Assembly: GCA_014843695.1 (NCBI GenBank)
Contig: CM026401.1
Span: 46,637,477-46,701,476, forward strand
Length of the DNA stretch: 64,000 bases
From: Archivesica marissinica
Taxonomy: Eukaryota; Mollusca; Bivalvia; Venerida; Vesicomyidae
Direction: 5' to 3'
Shown here: positions 23,301-29,861 of the stretch, in pieces
Numbering within the stretch: position 1 is the first letter of the stretch
Layout of the letters: the number at the start of each line of letters is the position of its first letter
Translations under genes and position numbers: made by a program
The notes under the pieces: generated by a model
The model's database searches: none
What the model saw: only the letters and a program-made list of their open reading frames with translations
Told to the model about the DNA's origin: nothing

Positions 23301-24359
23301 CACTAACACAGGTTTGACTGTATTCCCAAACAAACCTGAAAGAATGGATGATCAAACGGCCGGCTATTACCATCTGAACCTATTGCTTTCTGTCTGTCGG
23401 CCCACCTACAATAATACAAGAGCACCATTGAACTTAAATGTAAATAAAAAAAATAATATAAATTTAAATCAAAATTATATACAGCAGAATAGAGAAGACA
23501 ATTCCAGCCACTCCATGCAATACTGTAATTTACAGTTTCTGTCGTTGACGTATCCAAATATAAACTGATACCATTTTTTGCTATGAATCCCTATTTCGTC
23601 TTTTATCATTGCTATATGTATCTCTATTTGATATACCGTATATAATTTCTTTTCTCTCTTTTAGAAAATTTATAAAATGAATAAAGACAGAAACATTTTA
23701 TTTAACCCTTTCCCTCATAGAAGCACCTATTGATGCCATTACCAATACGACATACATTGACAATGTAGTAGCCAAACCAATGTTCATAATAAAGGCCAGA
23801 ATCTCATGTAGTCCCAGTAAAATCTATGGAGGTGGGATAGATATGTCGACTACTTATCCACTGCATGATAGCTAAATGACTGTCGTTTGTATGGAGATAC
23901 AATAGTATATTAACCTAAATCTCTATGAAGGGTTAATTTAATAAGGGAAATGTTGATGTACAGTCAAACCTGTTTTAAGCAGCCAGCCAAGGGAATCACA
24001 GCAAATAGCTGCTTTTTTTTATACAAGTTTATTTTAGCTCGATTGCAAAACAAGTTATTTCAACTTATATAAATCACTCTCGAGACCTCATTCCTGATGG
24101 AATCAATCGCCACAAGGGAGAGAGAAGAGGCAATAGCTGCTTAGCACAGGTGGCTGCTTAATAGAGGTAAAATGATAATGAAACATATTGGGAAACTGGC
24201 TACTTAATACAGGTAAAGTGCTTAATGGAGGTGATCACTAATCACTAACACAGGTTTGACTGTAAACTAAAACATGACTTACTTTGTAGACAAAGTATTG
24301 ATGGAGCCAGTTATAACCATAACAATGGCCAATGCTATCTGGTACGTTGTCCACGCCAT
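8140..24359 (-). CDS. SLC35F6: SLC35F6-like membrane transporter, eight coding exons, complete
   Basis: Eight exons with canonical GT-AG borders join without frame error into 382 aa, against 371 aa in man: 24359-24283, 23405-23336, 21570-21357, 19744-19568, 11485-11375, 10439-10284, 9312-9146 and 8316-8140. It is a multi-pass protein of the drug/metabolite transporter fold (hydrophobic segments near residues 7-23, 52-68, 88-108, 122-136, 142-165, 181-200, 218-236, 270-320, 325-343). Family signatures seen are QAVGMFIGEFAC-type (exon 2/3 junction), SSFQMLRG, GDLLIIMAQVIAAVQMV and GISVTKELSATTRMVLDS. The C-terminal tail holds DDERLLG, a [DE]xxxLL lysosomal sorting signal like that of the vertebrate protein. 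Vertebrate SLC35F6 is a lysosomal/mitochondria-associated protein; its substrate is unsettled. The start codon has A at -3 and G at +4. Intron sizes are inflated by tandem arrays that overlap many splice sites. Confidence 0.96.
8305..8705. repeat. 80-bp tandem array, 5 copies, covering the exon 8 acceptor
   Basis: The motif TGCGACCTGAAGTGAA occurs at 8311, 8391, 8471, 8551 and 8631, exactly 80 bp apart. On the transcript strand each copy reads CACTTCAGGTCGCAGGATTC, i.e. acceptor plus the first 12 exon bases. Only the 8311 copy continues into the exon; in the decoys the frame reaches TAG after eight codons. Confidence 0.95.
8824..9200. repeat. 73-bp tandem array, 5 copies, covering the exon 7 donor
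   Basis: Copies of the exon 7 tail plus donor (transcript strand CTTCCTTCTACAGGTACGTT) have their exon/intron borders at 9146 (real), 9073, 9000, 8927 and 8854, each 73 bp apart. The copy farthest from the exon is most diverged (TTACCTGTAACAGG). Confidence 0.95.
9146..9312 (-). CDS. SLC35F6: SLC35F6 coding exon 7
   Basis: 167 nt, phase 1 in and phase 0 out, acceptor ACACTGCAG, donor CAG/GTACGT. Encodes the most conserved part of the protein: FFNFAGISVTKELSATTR, then MVLDSVRTLVIWVV and the QPFQLEDFLLQ turn before the last helix. Confidence 0.96.
9560..10283. repeat. 22-bp tandem array (some 33-bp units), about 31 copies, built from the exon 6 donor
   Basis: Plus-strand unit CATATACTCACTGGTACCCG; on the transcript strand ACCAGTGAGTATATGATAC. 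The true donor reads GCCG/GTGAGTATATGATA and is the first unit of the array. Every copy therefore keeps a GTGAGT donor core. Because the unit has few stops, plus-strand frames of about 250 codons appear; they are not genes. Confidence 0.96.
10284..10439 (-). CDS. SLC35F6: SLC35F6 coding exon 6
   Basis: 156 nt, phase 1 both sides. Encodes FFGAIILGLLLIPFGYI (membrane helix), then the lumenal loop AGTFSNTADHKLENVKDAF, as in vertebrate SLC35F6. Its donor seeds the 22-bp array below it and a 10-bp array abuts its acceptor. Confidence 0.95.
10441..10502. repeat. 10-bp tandem array, 6 copies, abutting the exon 6 acceptor
   Basis: ACAATATACC / ACAATACACC repeated from the base next to the acceptor (transcript strand GGTGTATTGT... 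ending TATTGTAG). Confidence 0.9.
10540..10778 (+). mobile_element. tRNA-derived SINE, family C, near complete
   Basis: Head GTGATAGCGCATTCGCTACA with degraded B box, body CCTTAGGCAAGGCATTTAAA, CATCAGGAATGAGGTC, GAGAGTGATTAATATAAGTT, then an A-rich end. Same consensus at 19885, and inverted at 24016, 46515 and 52425. Located in SLC35F6 intron 5. Confidence 0.88.
10905..11112 (-). mobile_element. tRNA-derived SINE, family A, minus orientation
   Basis: Inverse of the copies at 31875 and 46577. Read on the minus strand: GTTCCAGTGGTAGAGCGTCG (A box), GGTTCGATACTC (B box), then AGTGTCATTGAGCAAGACAC, GCCTGCCCACG and CTCGCAAGGGGTTTGACATT. In SLC35F6 intron 5. Confidence 0.9.
11375..11485 (-). CDS. 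SLC35F6: SLC35F6 coding exon 5
   Basis: 111 nt, phase 1 both sides. Encodes DLLIIMAQVIAAVQMVYEEK and FVGRFNVQPLAAVGWE, almost colinear with the vertebrate sequence. Acceptor CTATTGCAG/GGG, donor GAAG/GTACAT. Confidence 0.96.
11505..17482. repeat. 6-kb array of 31-bp (and 18-bp) units, roughly 190 copies
   Basis: Main unit AATATACACCATCCCCTAAA + CTATGACATGT, mixed with an 18-bp short unit (AATATACACCAACCACTGT) near the left edge and sporadically elsewhere. Higher-order structure is visible: a 62-bp dimer alternating cataccaac / catatcatc from about 13540 to 14030, and a segment at 13135-13330 repeated near 14035-14240. On the transcript strand most units read TATATTACAG/GTCATAG, resembling the nearby acceptor CTATTGCAG. 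Confidence 0.96.
17485..19567. repeat. 2.1-kb array of 29-bp units, about 70 copies, built from the exon 4 donor
   Basis: Plus-strand unit GATTGATTACCTACCAGCAA + TGTACAGAT; on the transcript strand ATTGCTGGTAGGTAATCAAT. The exon 4 border reads ATTGCTG/GTAGGTAATC, so the real donor is the first unit. Subfamilies differ by CACGCGACTG or GCACTG variants; the block at 18775-18895 recurs at 19316-19440. A non-repeat insertion, TGTGTTGTGTTGTTGTTTGT, interrupts at 19064-19085. Confidence 0.97.
19568..19744 (-). CDS. SLC35F6: SLC35F6 coding exon 4
   Basis: 177 nt, phase 1 both sides. Encodes SVIIFTALLSVAFLGRVIKK, then PMWVGMFAVLVGLLLVGMAD (a long helix) and a loop IVFGAHDAATTNTNG. Donor GCTG/GTAGGT is identical to the unit of the adjacent array. 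Confidence 0.96.
19885..20118 (+). mobile_element. tRNA-derived SINE, family C, best preserved copy
   Basis: Head GTGATAGCGTTCGCGTCAGG with B box GAGTTCGAGCCCTGC, body CCTTAGGCAAGGCATTTATT, ATGGATTCCATCAGGAATGA, GTGATTAATATAAGTTGTAA, ending in an A run at 20109-20118. In SLC35F6 intron 3. Confidence 0.9.
20183..20573. repeat. 17-bp tandem array, about 22 copies
   Basis: Unit TATTGTGATAGGTTGGT with C/T alternation (gacagg/gatagg). Interior of SLC35F6 intron 3; it does not touch a splice site. Confidence 0.95.
20658..21135. mobile_element. TTAA-ended MITE (family G) with an internal ~120-bp triplication
   Basis: Left end TTAACCGTTTCCCTCATAGA; right end CTCTATGAAGGAAAGGGTTA. The segment with AGTAATATCTATGGAGGTGG to AATAGTATATTAACCTAAAT is present three times (about 20760-21118) against once in the copy at 23702-23936. 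No coding capacity. Confidence 0.82.
21225..21295 (-). mobile_element. Head fragment of SINE family B
   Basis: GATCGAACCTGTGATCCCTG and GATTCGTAGTCCAACCATTT correspond to the inverted tRNA-like head of family B; the body is missing. Confidence 0.7.
21357..21570 (-). CDS. SLC35F6: SLC35F6 coding exon 3
   Basis: 214 nt, phase 0 in, phase 1 out. Encodes AVGMFIGEFACLITYYIIKL (helix 2), a charged loop CKRREQVAEGEQPRK, NPLIFLPAAMLDMCGTSIMY (helix 3) and LTYASSFQMLR. Acceptor TACTTTCAG is the edge of the 15-bp array. Confidence 0.97.
21573..22682. repeat. 15-bp tandem array (1.1 kb), abutting the exon 3 acceptor
   Basis: Units GAACAGGTAGTATAG / GAACAGGTAGTATAC, about 75 copies. On the transcript strand CTATACTACCTGTTC, a pyrimidine-rich repeat with no AG anywhere between 22704 and the acceptor AG at 21572-21571. 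Confidence 0.96.
22683..23140. other. Unassigned part of SLC35F6 intron 2
   Basis: No repeat boundary or coding signal recognised; ordinary AT-rich intronic sequence with a decayed tRNA-like TTTGATCCTTCGACC at about 22875. Confidence 0.4.
23144..23322. mobile_element. MITE with TACAGTCAAACC ends, copy a, 13 nt from the exon 2 donor
   Basis: Right terminus GGTTTGACTGTA is intact at 23322; the left terminus is lost. Body AAGCAGCCATGCAAGGGAAT and TGGCTGCTTAATAGAGGT is shared with 23959-24264 and 52194-52340. Between its end and the last base of exon 2 (23336) are only 13 intron bases. Confidence 0.85.
23336..23405 (-). CDS. SLC35F6: SLC35F6 coding exon 2
   Basis: 70 nt, entering in phase 2 (completes the split lysine codon) and leaving in phase 0. 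Encodes WADRQKAIGSDGNSRPFD then HPFFQ, matching the W-A-D...HPF-Q loop of vertebrate SLC35F6. Acceptor ATTGTAG, donor CAG/GTTTGT. Too short for an open-frame scan to find on its own; recognised by family alignment and perfect phase. Confidence 0.93.
23702..23936. mobile_element. TTAA-ended MITE, family G, single-unit copy
   Basis: TTAACCCTTTCCCTCATAGA at the left and CTCTATGAAGGGTTAA at the right, 235 bp; nearly identical to 20658-21135 apart from the triplication there. In SLC35F6 intron 1. Confidence 0.85.
23959..24264. mobile_element. MITE with TACAGTCAAACC ends, copy b, 18 nt from the exon 1 donor, interrupted by a SINE
   Basis: Perfect inverted ends TACAGTCAAACC (23959) and GGTTTGACTGTA (to 24264), beginning and ending in TA as in TA-targeting elements. 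A truncated family C SINE is inserted at about 24016-24131 with an 11-bp target duplication AATAGCTGCTT. Eighteen intron bases separate its end from exon 1 (24283). Confidence 0.88.
24016..24131 (-). mobile_element. Truncated SINE family C nested in a MITE
   Basis: Minus-oriented: T-run and TTTATTTTAGCTCGATTGC, then ATCACTCTCGAGACCTCATT and GGGAGAGAGAAGAGGCAATA. Flanked by AATAGCTGCTT on both sides, a clean retroposition footprint. The tRNA-like head is missing (5' truncation). Confidence 0.85.
24283..24359 (-). CDS. SLC35F6: SLC35F6 coding exon 1
   Basis: ATG at 24359-24357 in context CAGCATGGCG; encodes MAWTTYQIALAIVMVITGSI then NTLST and two bases of a split lysine codon, before donor AAA/GTAAGT. 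Vertebrate SLC35F6 also begins MAWT.Y and runs into ITGSINTLSAK-type sequence, which fixes the start. Confidence 0.96.
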
Positions 24360-24855
24360 GCTGTATGAATCTTGTCTCTATAGCTAAACTTTCTGATAGA
24401 CAGCGATGTAACTCCCTGAAATGCCTTGATTTATAGTGATCAATGCTTTATATCTACGGTATTATAAATATTTATTCTGCTATCCGATCTAGAAATAAAG
24501 AATTACAACATTTATTTGTATTACATATAGGCATATAACATAGGTGTATGAAAAATCTCCCTACAGTAACTTGCTAAAAATAGCTAATGCCGAATCCTGC
24601 GAGTATGACATGATACGATGAGCACTGCATAGACGTTTAAATTTACATCGTCACCGACAATTGGTATCACTGAGTAAATAAAAGATGGAGGCCAGTGCTG
24701 TTGCTTTCACTTTGTTATTGATTCAGTTACGATTTATTTCTTATTAATTGATATACTAAAATAAATATCATTATGGTTAATTGAGAGTGAACATTATTTG
24801 CACAGACTCTTTTTGAAACACAAATACAGACGGATCTGTAGTCCAGTGGTATGTG

Positions 24856-25127
24856 TGTTTTACGTTTATTTATCGTCGCTACCGGTTGCCCATATGAGCG
24901 ACGCCTCCTGAAGTGATTAGTTATTTTGGAGGATAGTGCATGATACAGACAGAGACCAATTCCAGAATCTCCTCTGGTTCTTTTACGTGCACAGTGTAAA
25001 GCACTGACACGAGACATCGGTTTAACGTCCCATCTGAAAGACTGTTAATTTTATTAGGGTCAGACAGGGGATCGAACCTGCGATCCCTAGATTACCAGTC
25101 CAGAGTGTTACCACTGTATCCGTCCTT
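24856..25127 (-). mobile_element. tRNA-derived SINE, family B, complete, minus orientation
   Basis: Tail end TTTTACGTTTATTTATCGTC at the left, body GGTTCTTTTACGTGCACAGT and CGGTTTAACGTCCCATCTGA, tRNA-like head at the right with inverted B box GGATCGAACCTGCGATCCC and A box CCAGAGTGTTACCACTG. Confidence 0.9.
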
Positions 25128-25462
25128 CCATATCATGGCATATGCGTCTAGCAATGATTATTATATAAAGCGTCATGACACTATTAATATGCGTCCGTTG
25201 ATCTTGATGAACTAATGACTGCTATTTTCCTGTAAAACGAGTAGATAACATCTAATTTACCTTGTAAATATTTATTTGCTATGTGTGCTAGATTCAATTT
25301 TGGAATAATAGAATGCATTATTTTTGTCAAGTAAATAAAAAAACTTCCGTGCTTACCAAGTGAAACCAATCAGTGTCATATAGAAGCTGTCATAATCACG
25401 TGAAATACAAGTCACATGATAATAGCAATTATATATTTATTTAAGCAGATAAATTTTCATCT
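25128..25462. other. 5' flank of tRNA-Pro, nothing recognised
   Basis: AT-rich sequence with no repeat edges or coding signal identified. Confidence 0.4.
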
Positions 25463-25534
25463 GGCTCGTTGGTCTAGGGGAATGATTCTCGCTTAGGGTG
25501 CGAGAGGTCCCGGGTTCGAATCCCGGACGAGCCC
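25463..25534 (+). tRNA. tRNA-Pro (anticodon AGG)
   Basis: 72 nt that fold into a canonical cloverleaf: acceptor stem GGCTCGT/ACGAGCC with discriminator C, D arm with A box TGGTCTAGGGGAATG, anticodon stem CTCGC/GCGAG around loop TTAGGGT (anticodon AGG), T arm CCCGG/CCGGG around TTCGAAT with B box GGTTCGAATCC. CCA is not encoded. A short T run (ACTTTTTA) follows as a Pol III terminator. No 3' SINE body follows, so it looks like a functional gene and not a SINE head. Confidence 0.95.
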
Positions 25535-25535
25535 A

Positions 25536-25545
25536 ACTTTTTATA
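25536..25545 (+). terminator. Pol III T-run terminator of tRNA-Pro
   Basis: AACTTTTTAT directly after the tRNA 3' end; a run of five T is enough for Pol III termination. Confidence 0.7.
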
Positions 25546-25599
25546 AATATCCCTAACTTTATCTTTGTAATCTCATCATTACCCGATACACCAGCTTGT

Positions 25600-27492
25600 G
25601 TATTGCTATGCCATACGGTCGTTACTATCGATGCATCAATAGCAGCTATATCGCTAGTCCACACAGTCGTGACTGTAGATACATCAGTAGCAGCTATATC
25701 GCTAGTCCACACGTACAGTACTGCCTATACATGCATCAGTAGCAGCTATATCGCTAGTCCACACAGTACTGACTATACATGCATCAGTAGCAACTATATC
25801 GCTAGTCCACACAGTCGTGACTGTAGATGCATCAATAGCAGCTATATCGCTAGTCCACACAGTCGTGACTGTAGATGCATCAGTAGCAGCTATATCGCTA
25901 GTCCACACAATACTGACTATACATGCATCAGTAGCAGCTATATCGCTAGTCCACACAGTACTGACTATACATGCATCAGTAGCAGCTATATCGCTAGTAC
26001 ACACAGTACTGACTGTAGATGCATCAGTAGCAGCTATATCGCTAGTCCACACAGTACTGACTATACATGCATCAGTAGCAGCTATATCGCTAGTCCACAC
26101 AGTATTGACTATACATGCATCAATAGCAGCTATATCGCTAGTCCACACAGTCGTGACTGTAGATGCATCAGTAGCAGCTATATCGCTAGTCCACACAGTC
26201 GTGACTGTAGATGCATCAGTAGCAGCAATATCGCTAGTCCACACAGTCGTGACTATAGATGCATCAGTAGCAGCTATATCGCTAGTCCACACAGTCGTGA
26301 CTGTAGATGCATCAATAGCAGCTATATCGCTAGTCCACACAGTCGTGACTGTAGATGCATCAGTAGCAGCTATATCGCTAGTCCACACAGTCGTGACTAT
26401 AGATGCATCAATAGCAGCTATATCGCTAGTCCACACAGTCGTGACTATAGATGCATCAGTAGCAGCTATATCGCTAGTCCACACAGTATTGACTGTAGAT
26501 GCATCAATAGCAGCTATATCGCTAGTCCACACAGTCGTGACTATAGATGCATCAATAGCAGCTATATCGCTAGTCCACACAGTCGTGACTATACATGCAT
26601 CAGTAGCAACTATATCGCTAGTCCACACAGTCGTGACTATAGATGCATCATTAGCAACTATATCGCTAGTCCACACAGTCATGCCTATAGATGCATCAGT
26701 AGCAGCTATATCGCTAATCCACACAGTCGTGACTGTAATTGCATCAGTAGCAGCTATATCGCTAGTCCACACAGTCGTGACTATACATGCATCAGTAGCA
26801 GCTATATCACTAGTCCACACAGTCGTGACTATACATGCATCAGTAGCAGCTATATCGCTAGTCCACACAGTCGTGACTATACATGCATCAGTAGCAACTA
26901 TATCGCTAATCCACACAGTCGTAACTATACATGCATCAGTAGCAACTATATCGCTAGTCCACACAGTACTGACTATACATGCATCAGTAGCAACTATATC
27001 GCTAGTCCACACAGTACTGACTATACATGCATCAGTAGCAGCTTTATCGCTAGTCCACACAGTACTGACTATACATGCATCAGTAGCAACTATATCGCTA
27101 GTCCACACAGTACTGACTATACATGCATCAGTAGCAGCTTTATCGCTAGTCCACACAGTACTGACTATACATGCATCAGTAGCAACTATATCGCTAGTCC
27201 ACACAGTACTGACTATACATGCATCAGTAGCAGCTTTATCGCTAGTCCACACAGTACTGACTATACATGCATCAGTAGCAACTATATCGCTAGTCCACAC
27301 AGTACTGACTATACATGCATCAGTAGCAGCTTTATCGCTAGTCCACACAGTACTGACTATACATGCATCAGTAGCAACTATATCGCTAGTCCACACAGTA
27401 CTGACTATACATGCATCAGTAGCAGCTTTATCGCTAGTCCACACAGTACTGACTATACATGCATCAGTAGCAGATTTATCGCTAGTCCACAC
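25600..27492. repeat. 48-bp tandem array, about 39 copies
   Basis: Unit contains AGCAGCTATATCGCTAGTCC, ACACAGTCGTGACTGTAGAT and GCATCAGT. The unit length is a multiple of three and free of stops in several frames, so frames of 669, 596 and 574 codons on both strands result; protein-like conservation cannot be inferred. From about 26990 to 27440 a strict 96-bp dimer (caactatatcgc alternating with cagctttatcgc) shows recent amplification of a two-unit block. It begins about 70 bp after tRNA-Pro and ends against the DNA element at 27495. Confidence 0.96.
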
Positions 27493-28088
27493 ATATGCTT
27501 GGCGTAAATCCTACATACATTGGCCTATAAAAAAAAGTTAAATGCACTTGCCGTATATTATTATTTTCTTAAGTCGTGAACACAACTTTCATAAAATTGT
27601 TGTTGAACATTTTAGCTTCATTACGTAACCATGCGCCTAAACACAGCTATCGCAGCGGCACTTGTTTCCATGGGGAACTAGATACATTAGGGCGTACATG
27701 CATTTTTTAAATTAATGCATGGGTAAATGTTGAATATATTATTTTGACTTAGTAACATCAATAACTAACAATATTACAACTCATAAGAAACTTTTTTCTG
27801 GTTATTTGAACATTTTATCCTCAATCCGGAGAGCCACCTGAAATGCTCATAAACCGCACATTTCGGTGGAAAAAAAGTTCCCAACAAGTTGTCTGTTTAT
27901 ATTCGGCTACTGAACCAATCAGGTGACAGTTGCATTACCGGTACGCACAACGGAATGTTATTGAACCATGCTTCACCTCTGTCAGCGAAAATAGGTTAAA
28001 ACTATTTAAATATTTAAAATACGGATGTAAATGGAAAAAATACGCCGAGCATAGGAATACGCCGAGCATAGGTTCCACCACTCTAGTG
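27493..28088. mobile_element. Inverted copy of the 637-bp TIR element of 2134-2770
   Basis: The right end CGAGCATAGGTTCCACCACT + CTA is intact, with CGCCGAGCATAGG duplicated next to it. The left end keeps only the inner part (TATGCTTGGCGTA); its outermost bases merge into the neighbouring 48-bp array. Internal blocks ATTATTTTCTTAAGTCGTGA and CACAGCTATCGC match the other copy. Confidence 0.8.
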
Positions 28089-28980
28089 TTTTATGTACCT
28101 TATACAGCAAATATATCATAAAATAGCCGGCTGACCGACATGAGTTTATCAACACCGGTGACAGCTGTGTGGTATCAAAATTGTAACATTAGTGATAATT
28201 AATACTTGGTTTATTTTGGTTAATAGTGAATTTTTCATAGCATCAATCGGTAGATATATTTTTATTGTACAGAAATCTTAGTTCAAATGGAATGTTAAAA
28301 TTCTGTGTAGTAAATATGATGAAGGATCAAATTCTAGAAATCTGAAATATTTGTATTTTATGTGGTGCATATATATTTGATAGAGCATTGAAATTCGCAA
28401 ACTGAAAAATGTAACAAAAATCGCAATATCAAAATATGTTGTTATATTTTCCTCTTTTCGCTCTTTGCGATATTTTGCGCCCAGAAGGCAAACTGTGCCA
28501 CTATGAGCGTTTTCGGCTTGTGGACCCGAGTGACTCAAGTTGGTAGTCGAAATCCTCAAATAGGTGAAATGCGCATGCGCATAATCATTAATGTACACCA
28601 GTAACCCCCGGTTTTTAGGGTAACACGAGATCCAAGATTGTGACAGTTACTCAAGTCCACAAGCCGAAAATATGTTCACGTTTAACGTTAGCAAATAAAG
28701 TCAGTAATCATATCAGCATTGTTTTCCTCACATCTCATCGAAGAGTAAACTGCTGACACACAGCTGGTCGTCATTTTGTTGTTATATACAACTCAAGATT
28801 GGGTTACGCGTTCGACTACGGTTACTCATGTATCTCTACTGGGTTACGCGTTCGACAATATAGCTACTGGTGTTATGGTACTGGGCATGTCCACAATTTC
28901 TACCAGAGTCACTAGATTGCACAAGTCGAAACCAGTCTATAAGTCGTGATATCTTGTGTATGACTGAAACCGGAAACATG
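28089..28980. other. Unassigned intergenic DNA
   Basis: Only a two-copy motif GGGTTACGCGTTCGACTA/ GGGTTACGCGTTCGACAA at 28802 and 28839 stands out. No exon supported. Confidence 0.4.
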
Positions 28981-28981
28981 T

Positions 28982-29082
28982 GTGATTGTTGATTAAATAA
29001 AAGATATATCTTGCTCTTTCCGCAACGGAATTATCTTTCCGCGGAAAGAGCAAGATATATCTTTTATTTAATCAACAATCAC
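28982..29082. repeat. Perfect 41-bp inverted repeat (hairpin) with a 19-nt loop
   Basis: Arms 28982-29022 and 29042-29082 are exactly complementary, starting GTGATTGTTGATTAAATAAA and ending in the loop-side GCTCTTTCCG. A related short palindrome CTCTTTCCGCGGAAAGAG lies at 30711-30728. Confidence 0.95.
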
Positions 29083-29378
29083 TATTATGTCTAACCTAGG
29101 CGAGAACTTCTGACTATGGTTGCAGTCCCAAACTAGTTTCTGAAGTGTTTCAATATACATGTTGAAAAAGTCACATAAGCTAGAGCTAACGATATTGTAT
29201 TGATGTAAGATTAGTTTTGTGGGCATAATCCGCATCATATACTTCTATTGGAAGGCACATAGTCTGGTATCAGTTGTACTTTTGTATGCATTGATATAGA
29301 TATTTCTCCAATTAAGATTTGCGAAACAGCTTGTTGCACTTTCTTCTATTTTGTTTATTGACGTTATGTTATTGCGTT

Positions 29379-29861
29379 TTAAAGCGACACTACATCAGTG
29401 ATAACGCAAATTTCTACAGAATGTATTTTCCTATTATATGGTATAATTTTTTTCCAAATATTTGCTCCAAATACTGAGTGTTTCAACTAATACGCAAACA
29501 TTGTATACGCGGTTTGTTGACATAGCAAAATGATGTAAACATCCATGCGTAGTATAACACAATTTATAGTACAGATTTACTGCTATATCTCATATTTGTG
29601 TCTATTTATTTGTAGACTATTCTTAGTTAAATTATCTCTAAACGACATTATCTCGCGTTTAGTATTGACTCCGATGATAAACAAACGTCAAGTCAGGAGC
29701 ATGGATGACCATTATATGAATTCATACTTTCAATCCACAAAAACACTGTTTATTGATTCAATGTTAGTGTTCGAATGTATTCGGAAGAATTTGTAGTAGC
29801 AATGTATTTATACGTGAACAAATGCATTTTATTTGCTTTTTGCGATGTAATGTCGCTTTAA
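29379..29861. mobile_element. TTAA-ended MITE with TTAAAGCGACA-type terminal repeats
   Basis: Left TTAAAGCGACACTACATC and right complement TTAAAGCGACATTACATC match at 17 of 18 positions; both begin with TTAA, consistent with a TTAA target site. Length 483 bp. An internal 83-codon frame (29545-29796) has no known domain. An inverted partial copy is at 1-308. Confidence 0.85.

Noticed and set aside
25498..27507. Open frames of 669, 574 and (minus) 596 codons
   Set aside because: All are the stop-free 48-bp array read in different frames and strands; the first one even starts inside the tRNA-Pro gene. No non-repetitive domain.
29545..29796. 83-codon plus-strand frame
   Set aside because: Lies inside a MITE with intact terminal repeats and has no known domain.
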